From Melastoma dodecandrum (taxonomy: Eukaryota > Streptophyta > Magnoliopsida > Myrtales > Melastomataceae): 64,000 nt of DNA. The position numbers were made by a program, and so were the translations under genes. The notes beneath the pieces are model-generated. The model was not told the origin of the DNA. It did no database searches and worked only from the letters and a program-made list of their open reading frames with translations. The stretch spans positions 2,431,501 through 2,495,500 of the forward strand of contig JARUPY010000089.1 of the NCBI GenBank assembly GCA_029817715.1, read 5' to 3'. This document shows, piece after piece, positions 36,606-47,600 of the stretch. Positions within the stretch are counted from its first letter, which is position 1. Each line of letters begins with the position of its first letter.

Positions 36606-37994
36606 CGTAAATCTGACGGGTCAACATCTTCTCGACTCGGCTAATCAGCCATTCGATTTCAATAATTTAAAGTGAAATGAACGTGTTCAAACATATCTCT
36701 TGACACATGTGCCCAAATAGGTAAGACTTTACGCAGACATCATGAGACCCAATATTAATGGTAGTCCGTATGAGCACTACTCAGAGCAAGGTGGAGCATT
36801 TTCCAAGTACGTTAAAACTCCATACAACTCGAAATTCGAATAGCCTCTCACGACTTGAGAACTTGTAACGTCTCAAGAAGATTCACATCAAAGTACGTCT
36901 TATTACGTCAGTAGAACAAGACACGTGACAAACCCAGAGAGGCCGGCTATAGCACGACGTGTATGGCTCCTACAAAATAGGAGTCCGTGCACACGATCTA
37001 GAAAGATTATACTAACTGAATAATCGCAACTGTAAGATTCTGGAAGATATAAAAAGGATAAAAATTCAAAAAATGACACAGAACGCAACTCAAACACATA
37101 ACTTAGATTTTATTCTTTTTTTCCCAACATCCTAAAAGCATCCTGAAAGTGTCTTGAACCCAACGTCCCGAAACCACCATCACCTTTACTACATCCGACC
37201 GCCTATCCATAGATTCCACTAAAGGGATCTGTCGTAGCCGCTGTTCGACCGCCGCCGATCATCGTGAAGCACCTCGCAGCCGTCATTAAGTCCTTTTTAT
37301 TTTTTTTTCCATTCACATCATGTCTGTAAGTGTTGACCTGTAATTCAGTACTGTTTGATTCAATTACAGTATTGTATTACTTTTCAGCTTGCATTCATTT
37401 ACTTTATGGTGACCACACAAATCACTGTAAAATTCGACACGTGTTGTGGATAACACAATTCCGCGCAACATCGACGTACTCCCGATTTGCTCCCTGTTGT
37501 GTTTTTTCCTCTGCCAATTCATTCTTCGCGGTCTTTTTAAGGTAAAAAAATCTACAGCCATTCTCTTTGCCATTATCGTTGCTTAGGCAGGTCATCTGTG
37601 ATGCTGGATAACAACGAGTTTCGTCGATACGAGTGTCTTTAAGGCATGGTTTTCTCCATAACATTTAATTATTCAGAACATCGCGACACATGAAATGTAT
37701 AAGCTCCGGCAAGAGGATGAATGATTTGCCACACATGACAATACTAAAGTTCACTAACATCCTTCGAAACAAGAGTTTCCATCTCGGAAATAGCCAGGAC
37801 GTGACGCCGACAACTTGTTCTATTACATTTTTATACGCAGTGAACATCACAGACATCTTCAAAATTTTATCGTGAACGAGCAAGTTGCAGAGCTGCTTCT
37901 TGTTTGTGACGATTTTCACCTCTGTGTATTAACTAAAATATAATTTCTCTTTGGCTTTAATGCGCCAATTCTCATGAAGACTGATTTTGGTGAG
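36606..37994. other. Spacer between DUF26 copies
   Basis: AT-rich with scattered GC-richer patches. Open frames of 60-85 codons exist on both strands but overlap and show no known motif. No transposon ends were found. Confidence 0.4.
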
Positions 37995-38453
37995 TTATAG
38001 AGCTATCCCTCGAGAGATTGCCGCCTTACCTCGGGCACCCATGATCGCATCGAATCTGTCATCAAACTCGTAATCTTCCAAACGCATGTAACAGTCCGTC
38101 AGCTTTACCCGAGACCCCTTGCTGAACTTGCAGTCCCTGATTCTGTAGTTATTGGCCATGTAGAGGCAAATGTTGCAATCTCCATACGACATCCCTTTCC
38201 TGCACATCGCTCGCCCATAGCATAGCGTCAGGCCCAGGTCTATCTTGTCTCAGTGATCATAATTGTCCGGGCCAGTGTGCTCGATCAAGTCGTGCGACAC
38301 CGTTTCCACGATAAACTGGTAATCGCTCGTCGGGGAATCTACGGCGCCGCAAGAAAAGTACTCGTAATGGGCGTTAATACCGGCTTCCACAATCTGCACA
38401 CCAGCTTGGAATACAGCACCCATGATGGCCATCATCCTCCACCCCGGATACAT
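37995..38453 (-). pseudogene. DUF26 gene interrupted by one in-frame stop codon
   Basis: From an ATG at 38,453 one frame runs through a hydrophobic start (MMAIMGAVFQAG), the first domain Cys (FSCGA) and DLIEHTGPDNYDH, meets a TGA at 38,250-38,252, and then continues in the same frame through KIDLGLTLCYGRAMCRKG, the CX8CX2C motif (C-RKGMSYGD-C-NI-C) and SRVKLTDCYMRLEDYEF to the normal stop at 37,995. All expected cysteines survive. A single CGA-to-TGA change (Arg) would explain the break. With no other damage the loss looks recent; a sequencing error or readthrough cannot be excluded. The full length would be about 150 residues, a little longer at the C terminus than its neighbours. Confidence 0.85.
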
Positions 38454-38684
38454 GGCTGTAACACTCCGAAGTTCCGAAATGGCGCCTCGTCAGCGCACAA
38501 GGGATATAAGCCAGACGCAAAGTTCAAGTTAAATCCCACATTTAGGTTGGGCGGTTGGAGAGGTCAATGAATTTTTATTTTAATCAAATTTCGGCATAGC
38601 ATAAATCTAAACCGATGTGTTGTGATCTTAGAATTTTTGTTTTTGCTGTTCGATTATGTTCGTTCTTTTTAAGTAATATAAACA
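38454..38684. other. Upstream flank of the interrupted DUF26 copy
   Basis: Short spacer between the DUF26 copy at 37,995-38,453 and MITE copy B. No clear TATA box seen. Confidence 0.35.
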
Positions 38685-39260
38685 AGTCAAAATATCAATT
38701 TATAGCATCAAGTTTGAGCCAACTTTCTGTTTTTTCATTAACTTAGTTTGTTATATAATTTTGTCACAAACTTTTATTTTTATTTTGATTTTGACCGATC
38801 TTGAATTTTATCGTAAGCCAAACAGACCTTAATAGACAATTTTCATTTAAGGAAAAAAAATTTAAAAAATGGGAAATAATATTTAAACCTTTCATTTGCT
38901 TTTTTTATTATAAAATTTTGAGGACAAATCAAGTGAATTGGAAGCCGAAGTTAACGATAATTGTTGATGTTGTCAAAAAATATGAAAAATCGATGAAGGT
39001 CTGATGATGTTCTATTAGGGGGCGACTACTACGGATAAAGTTGATTATGAGACGAATGAATGAGAGGTCGAAACTCCACTATTATAGGACACGGGTCAGA
39101 CTATATTAAGGCCTTGTTTGGCTTTCGCTAGAAGAAATTCATGATTGGCCAAAATCAAAATAAAAACAAAAGTCAGTGATAAAATTATATAACAAACTAA
39201 GTTAATGACAAAACAAAAAGTTAACTCAAAGTTGAGGCCATAAACGTATATTTTGCCTAT
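38685..39260. mobile_element. MITE copy B with about 100-bp or longer terminal inverted repeats
   Basis: The left arm (38,735-38,840) and the reverse complement of the right arm (39,105-39,225) agree closely, sharing TCATTAACTTAGTTTGTTAT, ATTTTTATTTTGATTTTG and AGCCAAACA. Weaker pairing extends outward to about 38,685 and 39,260 (AAAATAT at both ends). The centre holds the family core AATCGATGAAGGTCTGATGA. No transposase is coded. It is the best preserved of the three copies and lies upstream of a DUF26 gene. Ends are approximate. Confidence 0.85.
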
Positions 39261-39734
39261 AAACAACAAATTTTAGATGAATATGCGGGCCTGATGTGCT
39301 TTCCGGAAAGCCCACAATCTGGCCCAACCGTTGTCTTAATTAAGTAACGTTTATTGACGCGTTAATTCCACCTCGAATAACAAAGCCTGAACCAAAAGCT
39401 TTAAAATGGTTGGAAATCCCAAAATTTGGACCATGATTTCTAACAGCTTCTGTCTAATGATCGAATTACACGAACAAACCCGAACGATTTATTTATTTAA
39501 TTTTTTTCATTACATGTAAACATCAACATAGTTACGAAGGCGACGACCAAGTAGTTACTACTTGGAGCACACTGTCGGAAAGTTTCACATTCAAGAAGCA
39601 TTCTTTGCTCTTATGATGCATTGGTATGCCAGGGAAACAGTGAAATAAACAACGAAGAGATTACGTTCGGAAACCATTTCAAACCATTTTTCGGATCGGG
39701 AAACTTCGAGGAACAAGTCGATGTATATATGACC
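39261..39734. other. Spacer 3' of the DUF26 gene
   Basis: AT-rich spacer with the 3' UTR of the DUF26 gene at 39,735 (right end). No further feature recognised. Confidence 0.4.
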
Positions 39735-40154
39735 TCAGAATATACTCTCCGCGGAGTCCCACCTGAAATCAAGATCGCTAATTCGCATGTAACAGTCAGT
39801 CAGTGAAATAATCGAGTCCATGACGAAGTGGCATAGCTGGAGCCTGAGGCTGTTCGTGGCATGAAGGCACCTTATGCAATCCTCCGGCGTGATACCGCGC
39901 ACGCAGATCCCGTGGCCATAACTAGTCAGTTCGTTCACGGTTTTGTGGTTGTACAAGTTGTAGTTTTGCTCGTGAGTGTTCTCGATCAGGTCCTTGGCAA
40001 CCCAATCGGCCAACGACTGGTAGTCGCTCGCGGGGTTATCTTCTTCCCCGCACCGGTGGTACTTCTCTTCAGGAGGAGGCCGGGATCCATTCACGGCCGC
40101 CACAAGCAGGGCCAAGCTCGCCATCATGATCATCCTCCTCACGGCCAAAGACAT
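39735..40154 (-). CDS. Secreted DUF26 (Gnk2-like) cysteine-rich protein, 139 aa
   Basis: A small single-exon protein: signal peptide MSLAVRRMIMMASLALLVA (residues 1-24), then one DUF26 domain. The CX8CX2C motif is C-VRGITPED-C-IR-C, with further Cys in YHRCGE, LQLCHF and TDCYMR, giving the six expected for three disulfides. Ginkbilobin-2, the best-known single-DUF26 protein, binds mannose and inhibits fungi; antifungal action here is an inference. The start at 40,154 is chosen because the signal peptide begins there, although the frame stays open to 40,343. A possible TATA element lies at about 40,217-40,224. It shares PASDYQSL and related blocks with the interrupted copy at 38 kb, so these two are near relatives. 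Confidence 0.85.
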   Translation of the reverse strand: MSLAVRRMIMMASLALLVAAVNGSRPPPEEKYHRCGEEDNPASDYQSLADWVAKDLIENTHEQNYNLYNHKTVNELTSYGHGICVRGITPEDCIRCLHATNSLRLQLCHFVMDSIISLTDCYMRISDLDFRWDSAESIF

Positions 40155-41105
40155 GATCACTGCCCCTGGTCCAACGTTAACCTTGTGATGCGCAGCACCA
40201 CTACTGGTGAAGCGACCGCATATAATGCCGTGTGGTTTCCGGCTCTCGCGGAACGTGTTCCTTAGAAAAGGTTGAATTACCATCAGACGAAGCTTCATCG
40301 GGGTCGCCACCGTGCCCTGGAGAAAGCTAAGTTCGAGAAACACTAATGTCGTTTTATGAATTATTAAATGGACGGTTGCTTTGCTGGACAGGGCGGGGCT
40401 TGTAGCATAATTTTGAAATCCTAACCCAATTGAATCCGGTTGTATCAGCCTTCACCCAATGTGTTTCTTCGCTCGTCTCGCCCAGTCGCCATCTATTCTA
40501 GTTTTTCGCTCCATCCTTTCGCCCATCAGTCTTTCGCTCGGTGTGTTTTCCCGGTAGCTTCTCTCGAAGACTTCACTCATTTCCGGCGTCATTCAGCCTC
40601 TATTCCAGTCATATCCACGAGCATTTTAACAGGCTCATGACACATAATTATTGTTGCTAATCAAGAGCAGAGGGATCGTGTTCTTTCTCACATTAAACCT
40701 TTACAAGATTAGATCAATGGTGGCCGCGCATACTTTCTTCCCTATGCCGAATCTACTGTGAGAGTTTTAGAATGTCCAATTTTGTAATGGAAAGTGCCAG
40801 CCGCAGTTGCAGAATTTCATGTCCTCTGGCAAAATCGTTGCCCTCTTGCATTACCTTTTATCGAACTCATCGAGGCCCAGCGGTTGCCCCACTCGTCCAA
40901 CTATTTGCATCCATTCGGCTAGTCAATTGACCACATCATTGGGATAGACGACGCAGCCTCGACCATTCCGACCAGTAAGAATAGTAGTCCTTGATGCCGA
41001 ACCACGTATGCTTTAAGAATGGACGGTATTATTTAAGGATGCAACAATCTTTGCTTCAAGTTTTTATCTTCGAACAGAGTTTTGGGAGGTTAAGTAACCT
41101 TTTCA
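40155..41105. promoter_or_regulatory. Divergent spacer between two DUF26 genes
   Basis: The left and right DUF26 genes are transcribed away from each other across 951 bp. A TATA-like TATTATTTAAGG occurs at about 41,028-41,039 for the right gene. A purine/pyrimidine-rich segment with TTCGCTC and CGCCC repeats lies at 40,460-40,560. No other feature. Confidence 0.45.
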
Positions 41106-41531
41106 ATGTCTCGGCCAAGAACATTGATCGTCATTGCCTCCGCTGTCTTCATGATCAGTAAGACTATTCGAGGAGTGCCCGATGTCACGGTCGGTCAGTG
41201 CTTATGTGGGTGGAAGGATGTTCCAGGCAGCGATGACCAATACCTGAAGGATCGCGTCCTAAATGATCTAGTCCACCACACAGCAGGGGAAGGTTTCAAC
41301 CATTACACCAGGGTCATGCTGGGTTACGCGAACTTTTTTGGGCATGCGTTCTGCCATCCGGCACTCTCGTCCATGGATTGCGTTACTTGTCTGGAAGTCG
41401 CGGATATAAAAATGCTGAGGTGCTGCAAATTCAGAATGGGCTCCCGGATCAAGTTGACGTCTTGTTCCTTACGGGTTGAGCCCCTCTTCTTCATCGACGA
41501 TCCGTTTGAAGGTGAAATCACGCCGCCCTGA
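41106..41531 (+). CDS. Secreted DUF26 (Gnk2-like) cysteine-rich protein, 141 aa, opposite orientation
   Basis: The only copy of the cluster on the plus strand. MSRPRTLIVIASAVFMISKT is the signal peptide. The domain has QCLCGW, C-HPALSSMD-C-VT-C, LRCCKF and LTSCSLRVEP. It has two more Cys than usual (CLCG and RCC), so the disulfide pattern may differ. The end, with DDPFEGEITPP, is acidic and longer than in sister copies. Single exon, TATA box about 70 bp upstream. Function inferred as apoplastic defence from the ginkbilobin-2 family only. Confidence 0.83.
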   Translation: MSRPRTLIVIASAVFMISKTIRGVPDVTVGQCLCGWKDVPGSDDQYLKDRVLNDLVHHTAGEGFNHYTRVMLGYANFFGHAFCHPALSSMDCVTCLEVADIKMLRCCKFRMGSRIKLTSCSLRVEPLFFIDDPFEGEITPP

Positions 41532-42160
41532 GGCAATTACTTGTTCGATATGCTTATCACATGATTCGCATGTAATGCTCCGAGGTCTCTATGTATCTGT
41601 CGACGTTTGTCACATGTATCCGCGGCGGCTTGTTTAGCGCAGAAAAGTGGAAAGCCGTCGGAACTACAATCAATTATCAACAATCTGTGAACTACTTACT
41701 ATAAGCACATCGCAGACGATTTGTGTGCTTGTTCACTTCTTTGTGTTATATTATTATATTCGACTTACAAAAAAAAATTATAATTTAAATTATTATAAAT
41801 AAAGTATTTTTTATTTACTTTATTTCATCAATTTTTAATAAAATACATTTTCCATCTCTTCGAATTATGTCTGAGAAATCGAAAAGCTAGAGGAGAAAGG
41901 GCCAACTGGAGCTCATTCGGAACGAGCTGTCTCGAGAGAGCGAGGAGTCGTCCTCTTTCGTCGCAACGTCCGTCGGAACATCGCCCGTCGAACACGGTAC
42001 TTCCTTAACAATGACCCTGCCGAAAGTCTCAGCTTCTTATCCGTCTCATTTGTTTCTTCCTGGGAACTCACAGGAACCACCTAACAGCTGATCCTTCCAT
42101 GGGAATGTCTCAGAAACTCATGGAAAGGCGAGAGACGGTCGGCCGCGGCTAGGTTTGAAA
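41532..42160. other. Spacer
   Basis: DUF26 3' flank and AT-rich DNA (41,740-41,850), then GC-richer sequence with CGAGAGAG and GTCGGAAC-type motifs. No gene recognised. Confidence 0.35.
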
Positions 42161-42510
42161 ATGAGTCGAGCCGAGACCATACTCTTTTAGGCTCGAGCTC
42201 GGTTCGATAACACTGATACAAAGCTCGAATTTGAGCTCGGCTCAGTTTAATTATAGGAAGCTTGAGTTCGGCTCATAAAGCTTAAATACAAACCGAGTTT
42301 AAATTCGGCTCGATAACTCGAGCTCGATTCGAAAGCATACGTCACCGGAACTCGGCTCGAAAATATATTTACTAATATTAATATTTATTATATAATATTA
42401 AACGGCTCGCGAACAACCAAAGTATTAAAGCTCGAGCTCGGTCAAAATCGAGTTCGAACCGAGCTTTGACTGAGCCGATCGACGAGCAGACTCGCGAGTT
42501 GCTCGGTTCC
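42161..42510. repeat. Degenerate GCTCGAGCTCGG-type repeat
   Basis: About 350 bp in which the words GCTCGAGCTCG, AGCTCGGCTC and CTCGATTCGA recur in both orientations at irregular spacing. This kind of degenerate self-complementary repeat is widespread in angiosperm spacers. It carries no open frame of interest. Confidence 0.7.
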
Positions 42511-42688
42511 CCTTCACCCCTAACCATGGCCTTTTCAAACTCCTTCCCAGCATTTCGATACGCACATCGCGAAGGCCCATGATAGTAATTTCAAACGAAA
42601 GCACAATTACCCAACACCCTCTCCAGGTCACAAAATCGAACGAAAAGCAAAAATAAACATTCAATCATATATCTTTTAAATATTTTAG

Positions 42689-44063
42689 TGTTAATATAAT
42701 CTGGTTTTGATGATGACAAATGTTATGTATTGCTAATGTGCTATTTAAGTATACAGAAGAACAGGTCTCCGGGTGTATAAGTTGATCTCTGTTATCTGTG
42801 CAATACGTAAAAGAGTTATGTGGAGAACTTCAATGGGGAAACGATCTAGCCATCAGAAATGGTGTTCTGAGGACGATCTACTATCGAGTCCACTATCTCT
42901 GTTATAGAGATGAGCCTCTGTGTCACAGTTGCTATAACTCTCCTTGTTGGAGTACTTACTAAGGTTTACAGAATGGTATTTCTATGAGTGACGATTTTCT
43001 TATTGGAGATTGTTTAATATGCGTGAGATATTTATCTCATACGTCCTTATTGGCATCACGTCCAAGTTCATCATTGAACCTTGAGTTGTTTTGGAAAGAT
43101 TTATTTCCTTAACTAACGTGATCCTATAATTATGGAATTTGGCAATGACCAAGTTAAGATCTCCCTATATGGTGAGAATATTTTACAATGAGAATGTTTT
43201 CATAATATGGAAAAAAATCAATCCCAATGCCAAATTCGTATAAGGAAAAGTGCTATTCTGCTGTCGCAGAAAACAGCTTCTGAACAGAAGACATTATCTC
43301 TTATTGGGTGATTAATCTGGTTTATTATTATATGATATTACTAAGGATAATGTTTTGTGTTCTTGGAAGTCTTCCCACATGATCGTATCATGGAGAAAAT
43401 GGCAAGTGGATCAACTAGCCGGTGGTGATTGATTGAGGAACTCCTTTCTACGGACAAGCTTAAATGCAAGAGTGAAGCTACAGTTTCAACTTGTCGTTCT
43501 ACCAAAAAGCTTACCAGAAATCTTTGAGCCTTCACCATTGAAAAAGCTGAGAGCGTCCGTCGTGCATTTTCCGAGCCGATCACCTCTAAGAGAGAGCGTC
43601 TTCTGTAGCTGTAGACTGTTGGTGCTGTAGTTACCAATTCTGTTTTGTGCAGGTCGTTAGTCACACAGGTTGTGTGCAAGGGTAGGTGGTAGCCGTTAAG
43701 CCACGTTGGCAAGTGGTAGCCGTTAAGCCACGAGGGCAGGTGGTAGCCGTCAAGCCACCGGCTCAGTGAGGAGCCGGAGTCAGACACATTGCGTGCGGTT
43801 GAGTTAGTCACGTGCGTACGTACAACTTGTTAGTCACATTTTTGACAGAAGTGTGCATCTGTAAAGTCCCTTGTTCTAAACATAGTGAATACGCCCTAAT
43901 TGGGTGAGCGCTGAGAGAGTGGACGTATGCATTGTTTGCGGAACCACTATAAATCTTTGTGTCACACACATAAGATAACCACTCTCAGAACTGGGAATCT
44001 ATCCAGCAAATCCAGTCTCTGAAATCTGACAGAACCCGTTGTTAGTACATTCCTATACAAACA
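42689..44063. mobile_element. Solo LTR, 1,375 bp, flanked by the 5-bp target duplication TTTAG
   Basis: The element starts TGTTAATATA at 42,689 and ends TATACAAACA at 44,063, so its tips are the inverted TGTT...AACA of an LTR. TTTAG occurs directly before (42,684-42,688) and directly after (44,064-44,068), as expected of the 5-bp duplication made by Ty1/copia or Ty3/gypsy integrases. No primer-binding site, polypurine tract, second LTR or gag-pol follows, so this is a solo LTR left by recombination. A TATA-like CACTATAAAT at about 43,946 may be its promoter. The TTTTGATGATGACAAATG near the left end is common in plant LTRs. Orientation was not fixed. Confidence 0.82.
43686..43766. repeat. 27-bp minisatellite, three units, inside the solo LTR
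   Basis: Three adjacent 27-bp units starting GTGGTAGCCGTTAAGCCAC (43,686, 43,713 and 43,740); the third differs at a few positions. Each unit contains the short palindrome GTGGTAGCC...AAGCCAC-type inverted words. Confidence 0.85.
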
Positions 44064-44665
44064 TTTAGTAAAGTTAGTGTACATGGCCGACATTAGAGTC
44101 CGTCTTTTTTTAAATATTTCATCACTTCAGTGGACCAACAAGAAAGAAAAAGAGATTGAGGGTCAAAATATTCGGATTCCTCTCGAATCACATCCCCACT
44201 TCCCCACTTCATTCTACTCCCTTTTCCCCATCTCCCCGTTTACTTTCATTTTTTGTTTTAAATCTTGGGGATCTCGATGATGTCCCGATCCTCGGGATTA
44301 ATTATCTTTACGATCTTAAGTTTATCCCAAAAAAAAAAGAAAAGTTAAAAACCTTTGAATCTGGTCTCATGCAAACGTTGTAATAACTCGAATGCCTTTG
44401 GGAGAGGAGGATGCAGTTCCCTTGTCAGAAGTAAGTTTAGTTCCTGATGAGTTCAAGGGACCTCTTTGGGCTTACGAAACGCCTTCTGTTTTCCTCAAAT
44501 CACATCCTTAGGGATTGTATTTATACGATTACAAAATGGAGTTTGAGTTGACCCTGGAAATACTATTTATAAAGACACACCAAACACATCCCCACCCGAT
44601 TCCTCCTTTTCCATTTACTACCACTATTCAAAGAAGCCAACGGGGGAGTTAACACAGAGGAGGTG
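44064..44665 (+). promoter_or_regulatory. AIR3/SBT5.3 upstream region
   Basis: Spacer between the solo LTR and the subtilase. ATACTATTTATAAAGACAC at about 44,560-44,578 gives a TATA box roughly 95 bp before the start codon. The solo LTR ends 600 bp upstream of the gene and could add regulatory sequence. Confidence 0.5.
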
Positions 44666-47600
44666 ATGCCTCTTCCACTCTTCCTACTCGTCATCCTCTC
44701 CGCGTCGTCGATAGTCGCGGCACCAGCCTCTGCTGCCGAGAACGTAAGTGTTCCGGAGAGATTTTTTACGGTATCTAATGATCACTCCGGATTACACTTT
44801 ACGGACTTATATGGACTTATGTTTGTTTGTTGCAGTCCTACGTGGTTTACTTTGGAGCACATACGCCTAGCCATGAGGGGTTGTCCCAGCACGAGCTCGA
44901 CAGAGTCACCGAGTCTCACTATGACTTCCTCGGATCTTTCCTCGGAAGGTGAAGCCTGGGGATTCTCGCGTGCGTCCATTGTTGTGGAAGTTTCCTGGAC
45001 AGGAGTGGAAAACCGGCTGAATTCCCTTCTTTTTGTTTTGTTTTGTAGTCGGGAGGATGCCAGGGATGCAATCTTCTACTCCTACACGAGCCACATCAAC
45101 GGCTTCTCCGCGACTATAGACGACGAAGTCGCGGACCGAATCTCCGGTCGGTAAACCAAACTCCTTCCCCGTCGATTCGGGAAAGCGTCCTCATTTCATT
45201 CCTTCCTCATTCAGGGCACCCGGACGTCGTGTCCGTCTTCTTGGACAAGGGGAAGAAGCTTCACACGACCCGGTCGTGGGAGTTCCTCGGGCTGGAGAAC
45301 AAAGGCGCGGTGAGTTCGGAATCGGCGTGGGAGAAGGCCAGGTACGGCGAAGACACCATCATCGGGAACCTCGACACCGGTTAGATTCAACTACTGCCTT
45401 TAGCAACCCGCAAGCGCGGCTATTGATTATTCTAAACTGGTCGAGTTGAATGGATCCGAGACAGCTTAGATGAAATAGTTGACTTGACAATTTCCTCCTA
45501 GGAAGCACTAAAATATCTCTACTCATTCCTCGAACAAGTAAAAGCGCAAGTAATTGGAAATACTTTAATCTCTGAAGCCACGAAAATTACCTCGACTACC
45601 CCTGCGGGCCCCCCACTTAGTACAGGTGCACCGCAAGGGTGTTTTAGTAATTTAATTCGACGAGTAAGCCTTACGCTGCTTCAAAGAGATTATTTGAGGG
45701 TTTTATTCGTGTTAGATAACAGATGATTAGTTATCTTATTGTTTAATTAGGCTAATCCACATTTTATGGATCTGGTGAGCATTTAGTGAGTGTTATAGAG
45801 CTCGATGTCTGTTCTTGTTCGCTGGTTTAGTATAACTATAATGGGAATAACTATAATGACGCGGCCGCGAGAACTTCGAACGTGGTAAGAAAGGCGGAAA
45901 GACAATCGTCTTCCTTAATGAGCAACGCGACGGAACTCAAGAGTGCTCGACTTTCGCTTTCAGCTTTTTTTTATTTTCCATTTCTCGCTATCTTGGTGTT
46001 GGTGTGATAAGAACATATGTGCACGCCGCTAAAGAACAAGGTGATGTAGGTGTGTGGCCGGAATCGAAGAGCTTTAGTGACCAAGGATTGGGACCGATTC
46101 CTTCAAAGTGGAAAGGGATCTGCCAGAACGGGAGTGATCCTACCTTCCACTGCAACAGGTACGTTGTCCATTTCAACTGAAGATGAGGATTCTATACGTT
46201 TTTTGAACATCGCCCCTGTGGACCCGAGTTCGGCCGGCTGGAGAATCCCACGTCCGCAGGGATCCCGATGCTAGCTTGACCTCTTGTCGCGTTGGGTGGA
46301 TTTCGTTATCCGGTAGGATTCCTCCGTTGAGAGCTGCTGTAAGAAAACGACCTGCATATATTCATATGGAATATTGCTTTTGGAACAACTTTATTCCAAA
46401 ATGTTCAAAAATCTTTTTATCTTTGGGGACTTTTAAACTTTTCGATGTTTAAAGTTATTTTACTGTAAGTCGAAATTTTACAGTGAGAGATGAATGAAGG
46501 TAACAGCATTTGCTAGTCGATATCATTTCGCAGGAAGTTGATCGGCGCGAGGTACTTCAACAAGGGCTACGCGGCCGCTGCTGGCTCCTTGAATGCTTCC
46601 TTCAATTCGCCACGGGACAAGGAAGGCCACGGATCGCACACCCTATCGACCGCGGGTGGCAACTTCGTTGATCACGCGAGCGTCTTTGGTTATGGGGAGG
46701 GTGTAGCCAAGGGTGGGTCCCCGAGAGCACGGGTCGCCGCCTACAAGGTCTGCTGGCCTCCAACGGGGAACAATGAGTGCTTTGATTCAGACATCCTGGC
46801 GGGATTCGATGCGGCAATACATGATGGGGTGGACGTCCTGTCTGTGTCACTTGGGGGTGACCCGTCTCCATACTTCAATGACAGCATCGCCATTGGATCT
46901 TTCCATGCGATTAATCGTGGCATCGTGGTGATCTGCTCGGCGGGGAACTCGGGCCCAACTGACGGTACCGTTTCCAATGTCTCGCCATGGCTGATTACCG
47001 TTGCCGCGAGCACGATGGATCGAGAATTCTCGGACTATGTCATCACAGGGGATGGCAGAAAATTTAAGGTGAACGGACTGGTCTCTTCTTCTTATGCCAG
47101 CTAACGGTCGCTTGACGACATAGCATTCGAGTTCTAACAAATTCATGTACAGGGCGCTAGCTTGGCACCAAACTCGTTACAGAAGGGCAAGTTTTACGAG
47201 ATGATTAGCGCCGGAGTTGCCGGTTTGCCAAACATCTCTAGCGATCAAGCGTAGGTTCTTCAGTGTCTCTAAACAGCTCTAGTTCAGCTTTGTCCTCACC
47301 TCATTTCTTTATGGTAAAGGATGCATTGATTGGTCGTAGGCTTCTGTGTAAGAATCAAACGCTCGATCCAACAAAGGTGAAAGGGAAGATCGTGGTTTGC
47401 CTACGGGGCGATAACGCGAGGGTCGACAAGGGAGCACAGTGCTTGTTATCCGGAGCAGTCGGAATGGTTCTCGCGAATGCGTTACTCAATGGTAACGAAG
47501 TGATTCCAGATCTGCATTTTCTTCCTGCTGCTCACATTAATTACTCCGACGGAGTGGCCTTGTTCGCATACGTCAATTCGACCAAGTAAGCCTATCAATT

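Noticed and set aside
37200..37950. Search for a CRISPR-like or satellite array in spacers
   Set aside because: No regular repeat-spacer pattern exists; arrays found here are ordinary minisatellites or inverted repeats.
42161..42510. Considered whether the GCTCGAGCTCG region is a centromeric or telomeric satellite
   Set aside because: Words recur at irregular spacing and in both orientations for only 350 bp, unlike a tandem satellite.
42684..44068. Considered a full TRIM or small retrotransposon instead of a solo LTR
   Set aside because: No pair of internal direct repeats, primer site or polypurine tract was found within the 1,375 bp.
46713..47146. Open frames on both strands within the subtilase exon
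   Set aside because: They overlap the catalytic S8 exon, whose frame has His, Asn and Ser catalytic motifs; the others are shadows.
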